DNA of 64,000 bases from Candidatus Eisenbacteria bacterium (GTDB lineage Bacteria > Eisenbacteria > RBG-16-71-46): positions 62,001 to 126,000 of the forward strand of contig JADLBL010000001.1 of assembly GCA_020847735.1 (NCBI GenBank), given 5' to 3'. Of the stretch, positions 52,359-61,740 are shown piece after piece. Below the pieces are notes generated by a model, which saw only the letters and a list, made by a program, of their open reading frames with translations, was not told the origin of the DNA and ran no database searches. The number at the start of each line of letters is the position of its first letter. Position 1 is the first letter of the stretch. Made by a program: the position numbers and the translations under genes.

Positions 52359-54709
52359 CGGTGGTGACCGCTGCGGGCACGGCGGCATGGACGCTCGAGG
52401 AAGCGGCCGAGCCGGCGTCGGTCTCGGCCCGGCTGCGCGCACGCGGGGTCGTGCTCGATCCCGAGGAGGTGACACTGCTCGGGCAATTGCTCGGTCGTGC
52501 GCCGAGCTGGGCCGAAGCGGTGCTGTTCGGCATCCTGTGGAGCGAGCACTGTTCGTACAAGTCCACGCGCCACCTGCTCAAGCGACTGCCGACGCAGGCC
52601 CCGCAGGTCGTGATCGGCCCGGGCGAGGACGCCGGCGTGGTGTCTCTGCCCGAGCCCTGCGCGGACACCGTGCTCGTGCTCGGACACGAGAGCCACAACC
52701 ATCCGAGCCAGTTGCTCCCGGTCGAGGGCGCGGCGACCGGCATCGGCGGGATCGTGCGCGACATCGTCTGCATGGGCGCCGAGGTGGTCGGGGTGCTCGA
52801 CGCGCTGCGCTTCGGCGATCCGCGCGGCGACGTGCACGTGCGCGACGTGATGCGCGGCGCCGTGCGGGGCATCGCCGAGTACGGCAACGCGCTCGGGGTT
52901 CCGAACCTGGGCGGCGACACGGTCTTCGACGGCGGCTTCGACACGAACTGTCTCGTCAACGCCATGGCGATCGGACTCGCCCCGGCCGGCGGCGTGCTTC
53001 GCTCGCGGGTGCCCGAAGGGCCCGGGCCGTGGGCGTTCGTGCTGGTCGGCAAGCCGACCGACGAGAGCGGCTTCGGCGGGGCGGCGTTCGCGTCCGGCGA
53101 GCTGGACGAGCGCGACCAGCGCGGCGCGGTGCAGCTGCCCGACCCGTTCCTCAAGCGCGTGCTCAACGTCGCGACGTACGAGGCGTTCCGGCGGATCCGC
53201 GAGGCGGACGTCCCCTGCGGCTTCAAGGACCTCGGGGCCGGCGGGATCGCCTGCGCGACCAGCGAGCTGGCGGCGGCCGGCGGGTGCGGGGCCGAGATCG
53301 CGCTCGATCTGGCGCACCGCGTCGAGCGCGCGCTGCCGCCGGAAGTGCTGCTGTGCGCCGAGACGCAGGAGCGCTACTGCTGGGTGGTGCCGGAAGCGTT
53401 CGCGCCGCAGCTGCTCGCGATCTACAACGACGATTTCGCGCTCGCCCGGGTGCATCCTGGAGCCGGGGCGCGGGTCATCGGCAGGGCGACGCCGGGCTCG
53501 CGCTACCACGTGACCTGGCAGGGCGCGACGCTCGTGGACTGCGACGCCGGGGCGATCACGACGGGACGGCGCATCGAGCGGCCGGCGCGGCGGCGCCCGC
53601 GGCGCCCGACGACGAGATCCCGCCGCCGCGCCACCGACGTGCGCGCGGCGCTGCTCGCGATGCTCAAGGGCGACCACGTCGGCTCGCGAGCGCACCTGTT
53701 CCGTCACTACGACTCCGAGGTGCAGGGCCGCACCTGGCTGCGCCCGGGCGAGGGCGACGCGGTGGTGCTTCGCTGTCACCCGGACCGCCCGCTCGGACTG
53801 GCGTTCGCGGTCGCGGGCAACCCGTTCTGGTGCGCCGGCGACCCCGCGCTGGGCGCGCGCCACGCCGTCGCCGAAGCCGCGCGCAACTGCGCGGTCGTCG
53901 GCGCGCGTCCCTGGGCGCTCACCGACTGCCTGAACTTCGGGCACCCCGAGGACCCGGAGGTCATGGGCGACCTCGAGGAGGCGATCGACGGCCTCGCCGA
54001 GGCCGCGCGCGCACTCGGTTCGCTGGCCTCCGCCGGCGCGGCGCTGCCGTTCGTGAGCGGAAACGTGAGCCTCTACAACCAGGTCGGGGCACGGGCCATT
54101 CCACCTTCGCCGATCGTGATGTGCGCGGGCGTGCTCGGCGACGTCAGCGGCGCGCTCGGGCTCGGGCTGCAGCAGTCCGGCGATGTGCTGGTGCTGGTGG
54201 GCGAACCGCGCGACGGCCTGGAGGGCTCGACGTACCGGCGGGAGGTGCTTCGCGAGCGCGAGGGCCCACCGCCGGCGCTGAGCCTCGAGCACGAAGCGCG
54301 CCTGCAGGCGTTCGCGGTGGCCGTCGCCGAAGGGCGGTGGGCCTCGGCGGCGCACGACGTCTCCGACGGGGGCCTCGCGGTGGCGCTCGTCGAGATGGCG
54401 CTCGGCGCCCGCGAAGGCGCAGCGCTCGGAGTGGAGGTGAACCTCGACCCGCTCGAAGTCGAACCGGCGGTCGCGCTCTTCTCGGAGCGCCCGGCGATCC
54501 TCTACGAGGTGGGCTTCGACCGTCTGCCGCGGCTCTCGCAGGCGTCGCGCGAGCACGGGCTGGTGGCCTGGCCGGTCGGGACGGTGACGGCGCAGCCGCT
54601 CGCGCGCGTCCTGCTGCCGGGCGGCGAGCAGGTGCGCTGGACCGTGCAGGAGCTGGCGGAAGCCTCTGCGTCGGGCCTGCGCCGGCGCTGGAACGAGGAG
54701 GGCGTGTGA
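52355..54709 (+). CDS. purL: Phosphoribosylformylglycinamidine synthase, small-type large subunit
   Basis: Amidates FGAR to FGAM with ATP and ammonia from PurQ. At 784 residues it is the small PurL (about 720-760 in the PurS/PurQ system), not the 1,300-residue single-chain form. Visible are WSEHCSYKSTRHLL, HESHNHPSQLLPVEGAATGIGG, KDLGAGGIACATSELA, and AHDVSDGGLAVALVEMA. The linker between the two halves (residues about 411-425) is a run of Arg-rich residues not expected there; the neighbouring frame reads a typical Ala/Pro/acidic linker over the same ~40 nt. Small PurL needs PurQ and PurS; purQ and a PurS-like gene follow. The GTG start overlaps purB. Confidence 0.95.
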   Translation: MTVVTAAGTAAWTLEEAAEPASVSARLRARGVVLDPEEVTLLGQLLGRAPSWAEAVLFGILWSEHCSYKSTRHLLKRLPTQAPQVVIGPGEDAGVVSLPEPCADTVLVLGHESHNHPSQLLPVEGAATGIGGIVRDIVCMGAEVVGVLDALRFGDPRGDVHVRDVMRGAVRGIAEYGNALGVPNLGGDTVFDGGFDTNCLVNAMAIGLAPAGGVLRSRVPEGPGPWAFVLVGKPTDESGFGGAAFASGELDERDQRGAVQLPDPFLKRVLNVATYEAFRRIREADVPCGFKDLGAGGIACATSELAAAGGCGAEIALDLAHRVERALPPEVLLCAETQERYCWVVPEAFAPQLLAIYNDDFALARVHPGAGARVIGRATPGSRYHVTWQGATLVDCDAGAITTGRRIERPARRRPRRPTTRSRRRATDVRAALLAMLKGDHVGSRAHLFRHYDSEVQGRTWLRPGEGDAVVLRCHPDRPLGLAFAVAGNPFWCAGDPALGARHAVAEAARNCAVVGARPWALTDCLNFGHPEDPEVMGDLEEAIDGLAEAARALGSLASAGAALPFVSGNVSLYNQVGARAIPPSPIVMCAGVLGDVSGALGLGLQQSGDVLVLVGEPRDGLEGSTYRREVLREREGPPPALSLEHEARLQAFAVAVAEGRWASAAHDVSDGGLAVALVEMALGAREGAALGVEVNLDPLEVEPAVALFSERPAILYEVGFDRLPRLSQASREHGLVAWPVGTVTAQPLARVLLPGGEQVRWTVQELAEASASGLRRRWNEEGV

Positions 54710-55524
54710 GCGGCGCGCGCGTCGCCGTGATCCAGTTCCCCGGCGTCAACTGCGAGGCCGAAACGGTTCGCGCGCTCGAACGCGCCGGGCTGGGAGCCAG
54801 CGTCTTCCGCTGGACGCGCCCCGCCGGGGAACTGCGGTCGTTCGAGGCCTACGTGCTGCCGGGCGGCTTCTCGTACCAGGACCGCGTGCGCGCCGGCGTG
54901 CTCGCGGCCAAGGATCCGCTGGTCGGCGTGCTGGCCGAACGCGCCGAAGCCGGCCGTCCGGTGCTCGGGATCTGCAACGGCGCGCAGGTGCTGGTGGAAG
55001 CGGGGCTGGTGCCGGGAGGGGGCGCGGTCGAGGTGGCGCTGGCCGCCAACCGCATGCCCGCACGCTCGGGCTACTACACCCGCTGGGTGACCTGCAGGGT
55101 CGAGGCGTCGCCGTGCCTGTTCCTCCGACACCTCGAACCGGGAACCCTGTTGCCGCTCCCGGTCGCGCACGGCGAGGGCCGGTTCGTCTCCCGGCGGCGG
55201 GGCGCGGTCGCGGCGCTGCTGTCCGCGGGCCAGGTGCCGCTGCGCTACGCGTCCGCCGCCGGGGTGCCTGCGGAAGCGTTTCCCGACAACCCGAACGGCG
55301 CCGAGCAGGCGGCGGCCGCGATCTGCAACCCGGCCGGCAACGTGCTGGCGATGATGCCGCATCCCGAGCGCACGCTCGACCTGGGTGCGATCGCGCGCAC
55401 CACCGGTGGCGAGTGGGGCCGCCGCCAGCGCGAGGCGCTCTCGCGAGGCGGCGCGCTCGCGTTCGCGGACGCGCCCGGAACCGGGCCGTTCCTTGGACTG
55501 CGCGCCTTCCTGGAGCAGGCATGA
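54706..55524 (+). CDS. purQ: Phosphoribosylformylglycinamidine synthase, glutaminase subunit
   Basis: Class I glutamine amidotransferase that supplies ammonia to PurL. The 272-residue protein has VIQFPGVNCEAETVRAL, LPGGFSYQDRVRAG, and the triad C90 (GICNGAQVL), H219 and E221 (MMPHPERT). Length slightly exceeds the usual 220-260. It overlaps purL by 4 nt and the PurS-like gene by 4 nt, so all three complex members are translationally coupled. Confidence 0.95.
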   Translation: MSGARVAVIQFPGVNCEAETVRALERAGLGASVFRWTRPAGELRSFEAYVLPGGFSYQDRVRAGVLAAKDPLVGVLAERAEAGRPVLGICNGAQVLVEAGLVPGGGAVEVALAANRMPARSGYYTRWVTCRVEASPCLFLRHLEPGTLLPLPVAHGEGRFVSRRRGAVAALLSAGQVPLRYASAAGVPAEAFPDNPNGAEQAAAAICNPAGNVLAMMPHPERTLDLGAIARTTGGEWGRRQREALSRGGALAFADAPGTGPFLGLRAFLEQA

Positions 55525-56111
55525 GCACGACCCCGGGGCGGCGGATCGCGCAGGCCTGGATCGCGCTCCGGGCCGACGACCCCGAGGCCGCGAGCGCGTT
55601 CACCGTCGCCTGCGAACGGCTGGAGGCCGCGAAATCCCTGCGCGGCCTGCGGCGCTTCCGGGTCTTCGAACTGCGCGGCGCCCTGCCGGCGCCGGAGGTG
55701 ATGGCGGACCTTCTGCACCGCTCGACGCAGTTCTACAATCCAAGCAAGGAACGGTGCGTGGTGCGCTGCTCTTCCGCGGAGCCTTCGCCGGTCCAGGCCG
55801 GCGAAGCCGTCGCGGTGGTCGTCGAGCGCGGCGGGGACCGGCGGGCGGCCGCCGAACGCTGGTGGCGCCACGAAACCGGCACGCGCGTCGAGGTGCGTGA
55901 GGGCGTGGCGTGGGTGATGCGCTTCGATCCGGGGGCGGACGCTGCCGCGCTCGGCGGCGCGCTGGCGGTGACGCGCGGACGGCTCTCGGGTCTGTTCGCG
56001 AATCCGCATTCGCAGGACGTGGACGTGGTCACGGGTCCGCCCTCGCTCGAGCACTGGCCCGGCGCCCGCCGGGGCCCTGCCGGGCGCGGCGGGAGAAAGG
56101 GGAGGCCATGA
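55521..56111 (+). CDS. PurS-like tandem protein of the FGAM synthase complex
   Basis: A 196-residue protein placed where PurS is expected, between purQ and purF. It appears to be two PurS-like units in tandem. The first (about residues 8-82) ends in MADLLHRSTQFYNPSKERCVVR; the second (about 90-178) ends in LSGLFANPHSQDVDVV. Both resemble the PurS end pattern (LLANPVIEDY-like), the second more clearly. Ordinary PurS is about 80 residues and works as a dimer that joins PurL to PurQ. A fused dimer would suit a small PurL. No ordinary purS was found in the window. Assignment rests on context and faint patterns, so it is tentative. The basic tail GRGGRKGRP is extra. It overlaps purQ and purF by 4 nt each. 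Confidence 0.6.
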   Translation: MSTTPGRRIAQAWIALRADDPEAASAFTVACERLEAAKSLRGLRRFRVFELRGALPAPEVMADLLHRSTQFYNPSKERCVVRCSSAEPSPVQAGEAVAVVVERGGDRRAAAERWWRHETGTRVEVREGVAWVMRFDPGADAAALGGALAVTRGRLSGLFANPHSQDVDVVTGPPSLEHWPGARRGPAGRGGRKGRP

Positions 56112-57547
56112 GCGATCTGCCGGCGGCGAAGTCGTGGAGGGAGGAGTGCGGCGTGTTCGGCGCGGTGGGTGTGCCGCGGGCCGCGGAGCTCACGGCACTC
56201 GGCCTGCACGCGCTTCAGCATCGCGGTCAGGAGGCGACGGGCGTCGTCGCCTGCGGCGACGACGGAGCGTTCCAGGTGCGCAAGGGCATCGGGCTCGTCG
56301 CCGACGTGTACCGCCACGCGGGCCTCGCGCAGCTGACGGGCCAGATGGCGATCGGTCACAACCGCTACTCGACCTCGGGCGGGCTGACGCTCGAGAACAC
56401 GCAGCCGCTGCGGGTCGTTTATCGCGGCGGCGAGCTGGCGCTGGGCCACAACGGCAACCTCACCAACGCCCGCGAACTGCGTCAGGGGCTCGAGGAGTCG
56501 GGCTCGATCTTCCAGACGACGCTGGACTCCGAGGTCTTCCTGCACCTGGTGGCGCTCTCGCAGCTCGACTCGGTCGAGGACGCCCTCGCCGAGGCGGCCC
56601 GGCAGGTGCGGGGAGCCTACTCGCTGGTCGTGCTGACCCGCGAGTCGGTGATCGCCCTGCGCGACCCGCACGGCTTCCGGCCGCTGTGCCTCGGGCGGCT
56701 GGGCGACGGTTACGTCGTGGCCAGCGAGACCTGCGCGCTCGACCTGGTCGGCGCCGACTTCCTGCGCGAGATCCAGCCCGGGGAGATGGTGACGATCGAC
56801 CCGCAGGGGGTGCGCAGCCGCCAGGTCCTGCCGTCCGCGCAGCCGCTCCAGCACTGCGTCTTCGAGCACATCTACTTCTCGCGGCCCGACAGCCGGGTGT
56901 TCGGCTCGGGGGTGGACCGCGTCCGGCGCCGGCTCGGTCACCAGCTGGCGCGCGAGCACCCGGCCGACGCCGACCTCGTCCTCTCGGTGCCGGACTCGAG
57001 CAACTCGATCGCGCTCGGATACAGCGAGGAGTCGGGCCTTCGTTACGAGCTCGGCCTGATCCGCAACCACTACGTCGGACGAACGTTCATCCAGCCGTTG
57101 CAGGCGGGGCGCGACTTCGGCGTCCGGGTCAAGTTCAACCCGGTGCGGGAAGTGCTCGAGGGTCGGCGCGTGGTCGTGGTGGACGATTCGATCGTGCGGG
57201 GCACCACCAGCCGCAAGCTGGTCCGGCTTCTCAAGCGCGCCGGCGCGCGCGAGGTGCATTTCCGCGTCGGCTCGCCGCCGGTCACCCACCCGTGCTTCTA
57301 CGGCATCGACACCCCGAGCCGGCGCGAGCTGATCGGCGCGCTCAAGAGCGTCGAGGAGATCCGCGACTACCTCGGAGTCGAGTCGCTGGGCTACCTGTCG
57401 CTCGAGGGCATGCTGTCGTGCGAGGCCGAGCCGCGCAACTTCTGCCGGGCCTGCTTCACGGGCCAGTACCCGGTGCCCGTGGATCCGACCACGACCAAGC
57501 TGTCGCTCGAGAACCTGCGGCGCAGCCCGAGCGGCGCGACCGGGTAG
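56108..57547 (+). CDS. purF: Amidophosphoribosyltransferase (Fe-S type)
   Basis: The first committed step of purine synthesis: replaces the diphosphate of PRPP with an amine from glutamine. The 479-residue protein has a short propeptide (13 residues) before nucleophile C14 in EECGVFGAVG, then LHALQHRGQEATGV, NRYSTSG, and the PRPP loop VVVVDDSIVRGTTSRKLV. Cysteines fit the Bacillus-type [4Fe-4S] enzyme (QHCVFEHIYF, HPCFYGID, NFCRACFTG). The propeptide is presumably removed to free Cys14. Length is typical (about 475). It overlaps the PurS-like gene by 4 nt and ends the operon; lysS has its own promoter. Confidence 0.96.
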   Translation: MSDLPAAKSWREECGVFGAVGVPRAAELTALGLHALQHRGQEATGVVACGDDGAFQVRKGIGLVADVYRHAGLAQLTGQMAIGHNRYSTSGGLTLENTQPLRVVYRGGELALGHNGNLTNARELRQGLEESGSIFQTTLDSEVFLHLVALSQLDSVEDALAEAARQVRGAYSLVVLTRESVIALRDPHGFRPLCLGRLGDGYVVASETCALDLVGADFLREIQPGEMVTIDPQGVRSRQVLPSAQPLQHCVFEHIYFSRPDSRVFGSGVDRVRRRLGHQLAREHPADADLVLSVPDSSNSIALGYSEESGLRYELGLIRNHYVGRTFIQPLQAGRDFGVRVKFNPVREVLEGRRVVVVDDSIVRGTTSRKLVRLLKRAGAREVHFRVGSPPVTHPCFYGIDTPSRRELIGALKSVEEIRDYLGVESLGYLSLEGMLSCEAEPRNFCRACFTGQYPVPVDPTTTKLSLENLRRSPSGATG

Positions 57548-57620
57548 TCTCCCGCGCCGGATCGGCGGGCCGCGCCCCGCACCGGCGGACGCACGTCCGG
57601 CCCGCGCGGTGGTCGCGCGG

Positions 57621-57650
57621 TTGACACCCGCGCGCGCGCCTTCCTAGAGT
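57621..57650 (+). promoter_or_regulatory. Strong promoter of the lysS-lol-mcs-clpC operon
   Basis: TTGACA (57621-57626), 18 nt, TAGAGT (57645-57650). The start near 57657 gives a ~49-nt leader before lysS. No CIRCE or CtsR-like repeat was recognised around it. Confidence 0.75.
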
Positions 57651-57705
57651 CGCCGATTCACGCGCGCCCGGCGCGCCGGTTTCGACCCCGCGAAGGATGC
57701 CCCGC

Positions 57706-59229
57706 ATGTCGCTCGCGATGCTGATGGAGCAGCGCCGCGCCAAGATCGCCGCCTGGAAGGCGATCGGCTGCGAGCCCTACGCCTACCGCTTCGACGTCAC
57801 GCACCACGCCGCGCAGCTGCAGGCGCGCGGCGACGCCGTGACCGCCGAGTACGGCGAGCGGGTGCGGGTGGCGGGGCGCATCATGACGATGCGCGGCCAC
57901 GGCAAGGCCGGATTCGCCCACCTGCTGGACCACACCGGTCGCGTGCAGGCCTACTTCAAGAGTGACGTGCTGGGCGAGCAGTACCGGCGCTTCGAGCTGC
58001 TCGACGTAGGCGACTGGGTGGGAATCGAAGGTCCGCTCTTCCGCACGCGCACGGGCGAGATCACGGTGCGCGCCGACGCGATCGAACTGCTCGCCAAGTC
58101 CATCCGGCCGCTGCCCGAGAAGTGGCATGGACTGACCGACCCCGAGACGCGCTACCGCCAGCGCTACGCCGACCTGTTCGTCAACCTCGAGGTGCGGGAG
58201 GTGTTCCGCCGGCGCGCGGCGCTCACCTCGCGGATCCGCGCGTTCCTCGACTCGCGTGCCTACCTCGAGGTCGAGACGCCCGTGCTTCAGCCGCTCTACG
58301 GCGGGGCGTTCGCGCGGCCGTTCGTGACGCACCACAACGCCCTCGACGTGGACCTCTACCTGCGGATCTCCAACGAGCTCTACCTGAAGCGCCTGATCGT
58401 CGGCGGGCTCGACCGTGTCTACGAGTTCTCCCGGAACTTCCGCAACGAAGGCATGGACCGGTCGCACAATCCCGAGTTCACGCTGCTCGAGTACTACCAG
58501 GCCTTCGCCGACGTGCACGAGATGATGGACCTGACCGAGGCCCTGGTCTGCGACGCGCTGCAGGCGGCGTGCGGGACGCTCAAGGTCGCCCACCAGGGTC
58601 GGATCCTCGACTTCACGCCCCCGTGGCCGCGCGTCTCGATGCTCGACGCGGTCAGCGAGAAGGTCGGCGAGAGCGTTCATTCGCTCGACGAGCGGACGCT
58701 GGCCCGGCACGTCGAGCGGCACAGCCTGCATCCCCGGGCGGGCACGGGCGCGGGCGGCATGCTCGACGAGCTGTTCTCGGCCCTCGTCCAGCCCGGGCTT
58801 CAGGACGCCGCGTTCGTCGTGGACTTTCCGCTCGAGACCTCCCCGCTCGCGCGCGTGAGCCGCGCGAACCCGGCGGTCGTCGAGCGCTTCGAGCTGTTCG
58901 CGGCCGGGATGGAACTGGCCAACGCGTTCAGCGAGCAGAACGATCCGGACGCCCAGCGCCGAGCGTTCGAGGCGCAGGTGCGGGCCCGCGAGCGCGGGGA
59001 CGAGGAGGCGCAGGCGCTCGACGAGGACTACCTGCGGGCGCTCGAGTACGGCATGCCTCCGACCGGCGGCGTCGGCATCGGCATCGACCGGCTGGTGATG
59101 CTGGCGACCGACTCGCGCTCGATCCGCGACGTCGTGCTGTTCCCGCAGCTGCGTCCCGAAGAGGGCCGGCCGGTCGCCGACTCGGACGAGGAGCCCGCGG
59201 AGGACGGGGAGGGAGCCGTCTCCGGGTGA
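57706..59229 (+). CDS. lysS: Lysyl-tRNA synthetase, class II
   Basis: Charges tRNA(Lys). The 507-residue class IIb enzyme has an N-terminal OB fold (about 45-145, with VRVAGRIMTMRGHGKAGFAHL), motif 1 (RAYLEVETPVLQP), motif 2 (FRNEGMDRSHNPEFTLLEYYQ) and motif 3 (GVGIGIDRLVML). The acidic C-terminal tail (DSDEEPAEDGEGAV) is extra. The second ATG (57706) is chosen because GAAGGA lies 8 nt before it and would overlap the first ATG (57697). It overlaps lolC/E by 4 nt. Confidence 0.95.
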   Translation: MSLAMLMEQRRAKIAAWKAIGCEPYAYRFDVTHHAAQLQARGDAVTAEYGERVRVAGRIMTMRGHGKAGFAHLLDHTGRVQAYFKSDVLGEQYRRFELLDVGDWVGIEGPLFRTRTGEITVRADAIELLAKSIRPLPEKWHGLTDPETRYRQRYADLFVNLEVREVFRRRAALTSRIRAFLDSRAYLEVETPVLQPLYGGAFARPFVTHHNALDVDLYLRISNELYLKRLIVGGLDRVYEFSRNFRNEGMDRSHNPEFTLLEYYQAFADVHEMMDLTEALVCDALQAACGTLKVAHQGRILDFTPPWPRVSMLDAVSEKVGESVHSLDERTLARHVERHSLHPRAGTGAGGMLDELFSALVQPGLQDAAFVVDFPLETSPLARVSRANPAVVERFELFAAGMELANAFSEQNDPDAQRRAFEAQVRARERGDEEAQALDEDYLRALEYGMPPTGGVGIGIDRLVMLATDSRSIRDVVLFPQLRPEEGRPVADSDEEPAEDGEGAVSG

Positions 59230-60464
59230 ACCTGCCGCTGTGGATCGCGGCGCGCTACCTGCGCAGCCGGCCGCGGAGCGGGTTCGTCACGCTCCTGACC
59301 GGCATCTCGATCGCCGGCGTCGCGCTGGGGGTGACGGCGCTGCTCACGGTCCTGGCGGTGATGAACGGCTTCGAGAACGAGATCCAGACGCGCATCGCCG
59401 GCACCGACGCGCATGTCGTGCTGCTCGGCGCGAACACCGCGGGGGTCGGCGATGCCGACAGCCTCGCGGCCCGCATGCGGCGGGTGCCCGGCGTCACCGG
59501 CGTGGCGCCGTTCACGTACGCCAAGGCGATGCTGTTCCGCGACGGCGTCACGGAGGGGCTGGTCGTCAAAGGCGTGGACCTGGCGGCCGAGCGCGCGGTG
59601 ACGACGATCGATTCGCACATCCGCCCGGCGCTCGACTCGATTCCCGCTCGAACGCCGCAGGGCGAACCGGGGATTGTCCTGGGCTCGGAGCTGGCCGCCC
59701 GGCTCGGGGTGAGCCTCGGAGACGTGGTGCTGCTCGGAACGCTGCGCGCGGACGCCGGATCGGCGTTCGGCTGGGCGCCGAGGTTGCGGCCATTCCGCCT
59801 CGTCGGCGTCTTCACCTCGGGCTTGTACACCTACGATTCGAGTTTCGGCTTCGTGAGCCTCGGGGCCGCGCGCGACTTCTTCGAACTCGGGGATCGCGTG
59901 ACCGGCGTCGAGGTCCGCCTCGCCGACATGTTCGAGGCGCCGCGGATGGCGAAGCGCCTGCTCGCGGCCGCGGGGCGCGACGACCTGCGCGCCAACAACT
60001 GGATCGAACTCAATCGCAACCTGTTCACCTGGATGAAGCTCGAGAAGGCGGTGATGTTCCTGATCCTCGCGCTCATCGTGCTGGTCGCGGCCTTCAACAT
60101 CGTGAGCACGTTGTTCATGGTGGTGATGGAGAAGCGGATCGAGATCGGGGTGCTCAAGACCATGGGGGCGGCGCCCGCGCTCGTGCTGCGCGTCTTCCTG
60201 CTGGAAGGGCTGCTGATCGGCGGACTGGGAACGGCGCTCGGCACGGCGCTCGGTGGAGCGCTGATCGCGGTGCTCGCCCGCTACCCGATCGTCCGCCTGC
60301 CGGGAGACGTCTACTTCATCGAGAAGCTGCCGGTGCGGGCCGAGGCTGGCGATTTTGCCGCCGTGATTCTGGCCGCCCTTGCCCTATGTATGGCCGCGGC
60401 CTGGTACCCGGCCTGGCAGGCCTCACGGATCGACCCGATCCAGGCGATCCGGAAGACGACCTGA
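59226..60464 (+). CDS. Lipoprotein-releasing ABC transporter permease (LolC/LolE)
   Basis: Inner-membrane permease that moves mature lipoproteins to the outer-membrane route with the LolD ATPase. The 412-residue protein has the standard MacB/FtsX layout: membrane segment 1 (about 22-48), a large periplasmic domain (about 50-265), and three C-terminal membrane segments (about 275-300, 320-345 and 375-395). The start LPLWIAARYLRSR and the end ARYP then SRIDPIQAIR are diagnostic. Only one permease is present; many phyla use a single LolC/E-like protein as a homodimer. The GTG start overlaps lysS and lolD follows 26 nt later. Confidence 0.9.
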   Translation: MNLPLWIAARYLRSRPRSGFVTLLTGISIAGVALGVTALLTVLAVMNGFENEIQTRIAGTDAHVVLLGANTAGVGDADSLAARMRRVPGVTGVAPFTYAKAMLFRDGVTEGLVVKGVDLAAERAVTTIDSHIRPALDSIPARTPQGEPGIVLGSELAARLGVSLGDVVLLGTLRADAGSAFGWAPRLRPFRLVGVFTSGLYTYDSSFGFVSLGAARDFFELGDRVTGVEVRLADMFEAPRMAKRLLAAAGRDDLRANNWIELNRNLFTWMKLEKAVMFLILALIVLVAAFNIVSTLFMVVMEKRIEIGVLKTMGAAPALVLRVFLLEGLLIGGLGTALGTALGGALIAVLARYPIVRLPGDVYFIEKLPVRAEAGDFAAVILAALALCMAAAWYPAWQASRIDPIQAIRKTT

Positions 60465-60490
60465 AGTCCAGCCTGAGGGGAGCCCCGCAA

Positions 60491-61198
<708 letters not shown>

Positions 61199-61209
61199 CG
61201 GGGGTGCGA

Positions 61210-61740
61210 ATGCTCTGCCAGATCTGCGGCAAGAACCCGGCGACCGTGCACTTCACGGAGATCCACGACAACAAGATGTCGGAGATCCACGTGTGTGAGC
61301 GTTGCGCCGAGGAAAAGGGCATGCAGGCGGCGGCGACCCAGCACAAGTTCGAGATCGCCGACCTGCTGGCCGGCATGGTGGACGCCATGACCCAGACCGA
61401 CGAGGAAAGGGTCGGTCACGTCCAGTGCCCGCGCTGCGGCATGCTCTATTCGAGCTTCAAGGAGACGGGCCGGCTGGGTTGCGCGGAGTGCTACACGGCC
61501 TTCCAGTTCCAGCTTCGGCCGCTGTTGCGCCGCATCCACGGCGACACCCGGCATCGCGGCAAGCACCCCAGCCGCGGCGGCGAGGGTGCGACCCGCACGA
61601 GGCAGATTCACCGCCTGCACGACGAACTGCAGCGGGCCGTCGAGCGCGAGGACTTCGAAAAGGCGGCGGCGATCCGCGACGAGATCCGGCGCCTCGAGGC
61701 CGAACAGGCCGCGCACGCGGCGCCCCCGGGGGCGGCATGA
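61210..61740 (+). CDS. mcsA: McsA-like zinc-finger activator with UVR domain
   Basis: A 176-residue partner of the McsB arginine kinase. Four CxxC pairs occur: CQIC (3-6), CERC (about 29-32), CPRC (about 74-77) and CAEC (about 91-94), forming two zinc ribbons, with SSFKETGRLGCAECY typical of the family. The C-terminal UVR-type helix pair reads LHDELQRAVEREDFEKAAAIRDEI. In Firmicutes McsA activates McsB. The ATG at 61210 is preferred because the family N terminus is MLCQ-C; a GTG at 61195 would add five residues and overlap lolD. It overlaps mcsB by 4 nt. Confidence 0.9.
   Translation: MLCQICGKNPATVHFTEIHDNKMSEIHVCERCAEEKGMQAAATQHKFEIADLLAGMVDAMTQTDEERVGHVQCPRCGMLYSSFKETGRLGCAECYTAFQFQLRPLLRRIHGDTRHRGKHPSRGGEGATRTRQIHRLHDELQRAVEREDFEKAAAIRDEIRRLEAEQAAHAAPPGAA

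Noticed and set aside
57548-57620. Hairpin terminator after purF
   Set aside because: Only a 5-bp stem (CGGAC/GTCCG) is formed, with no U-run; too weak to call.
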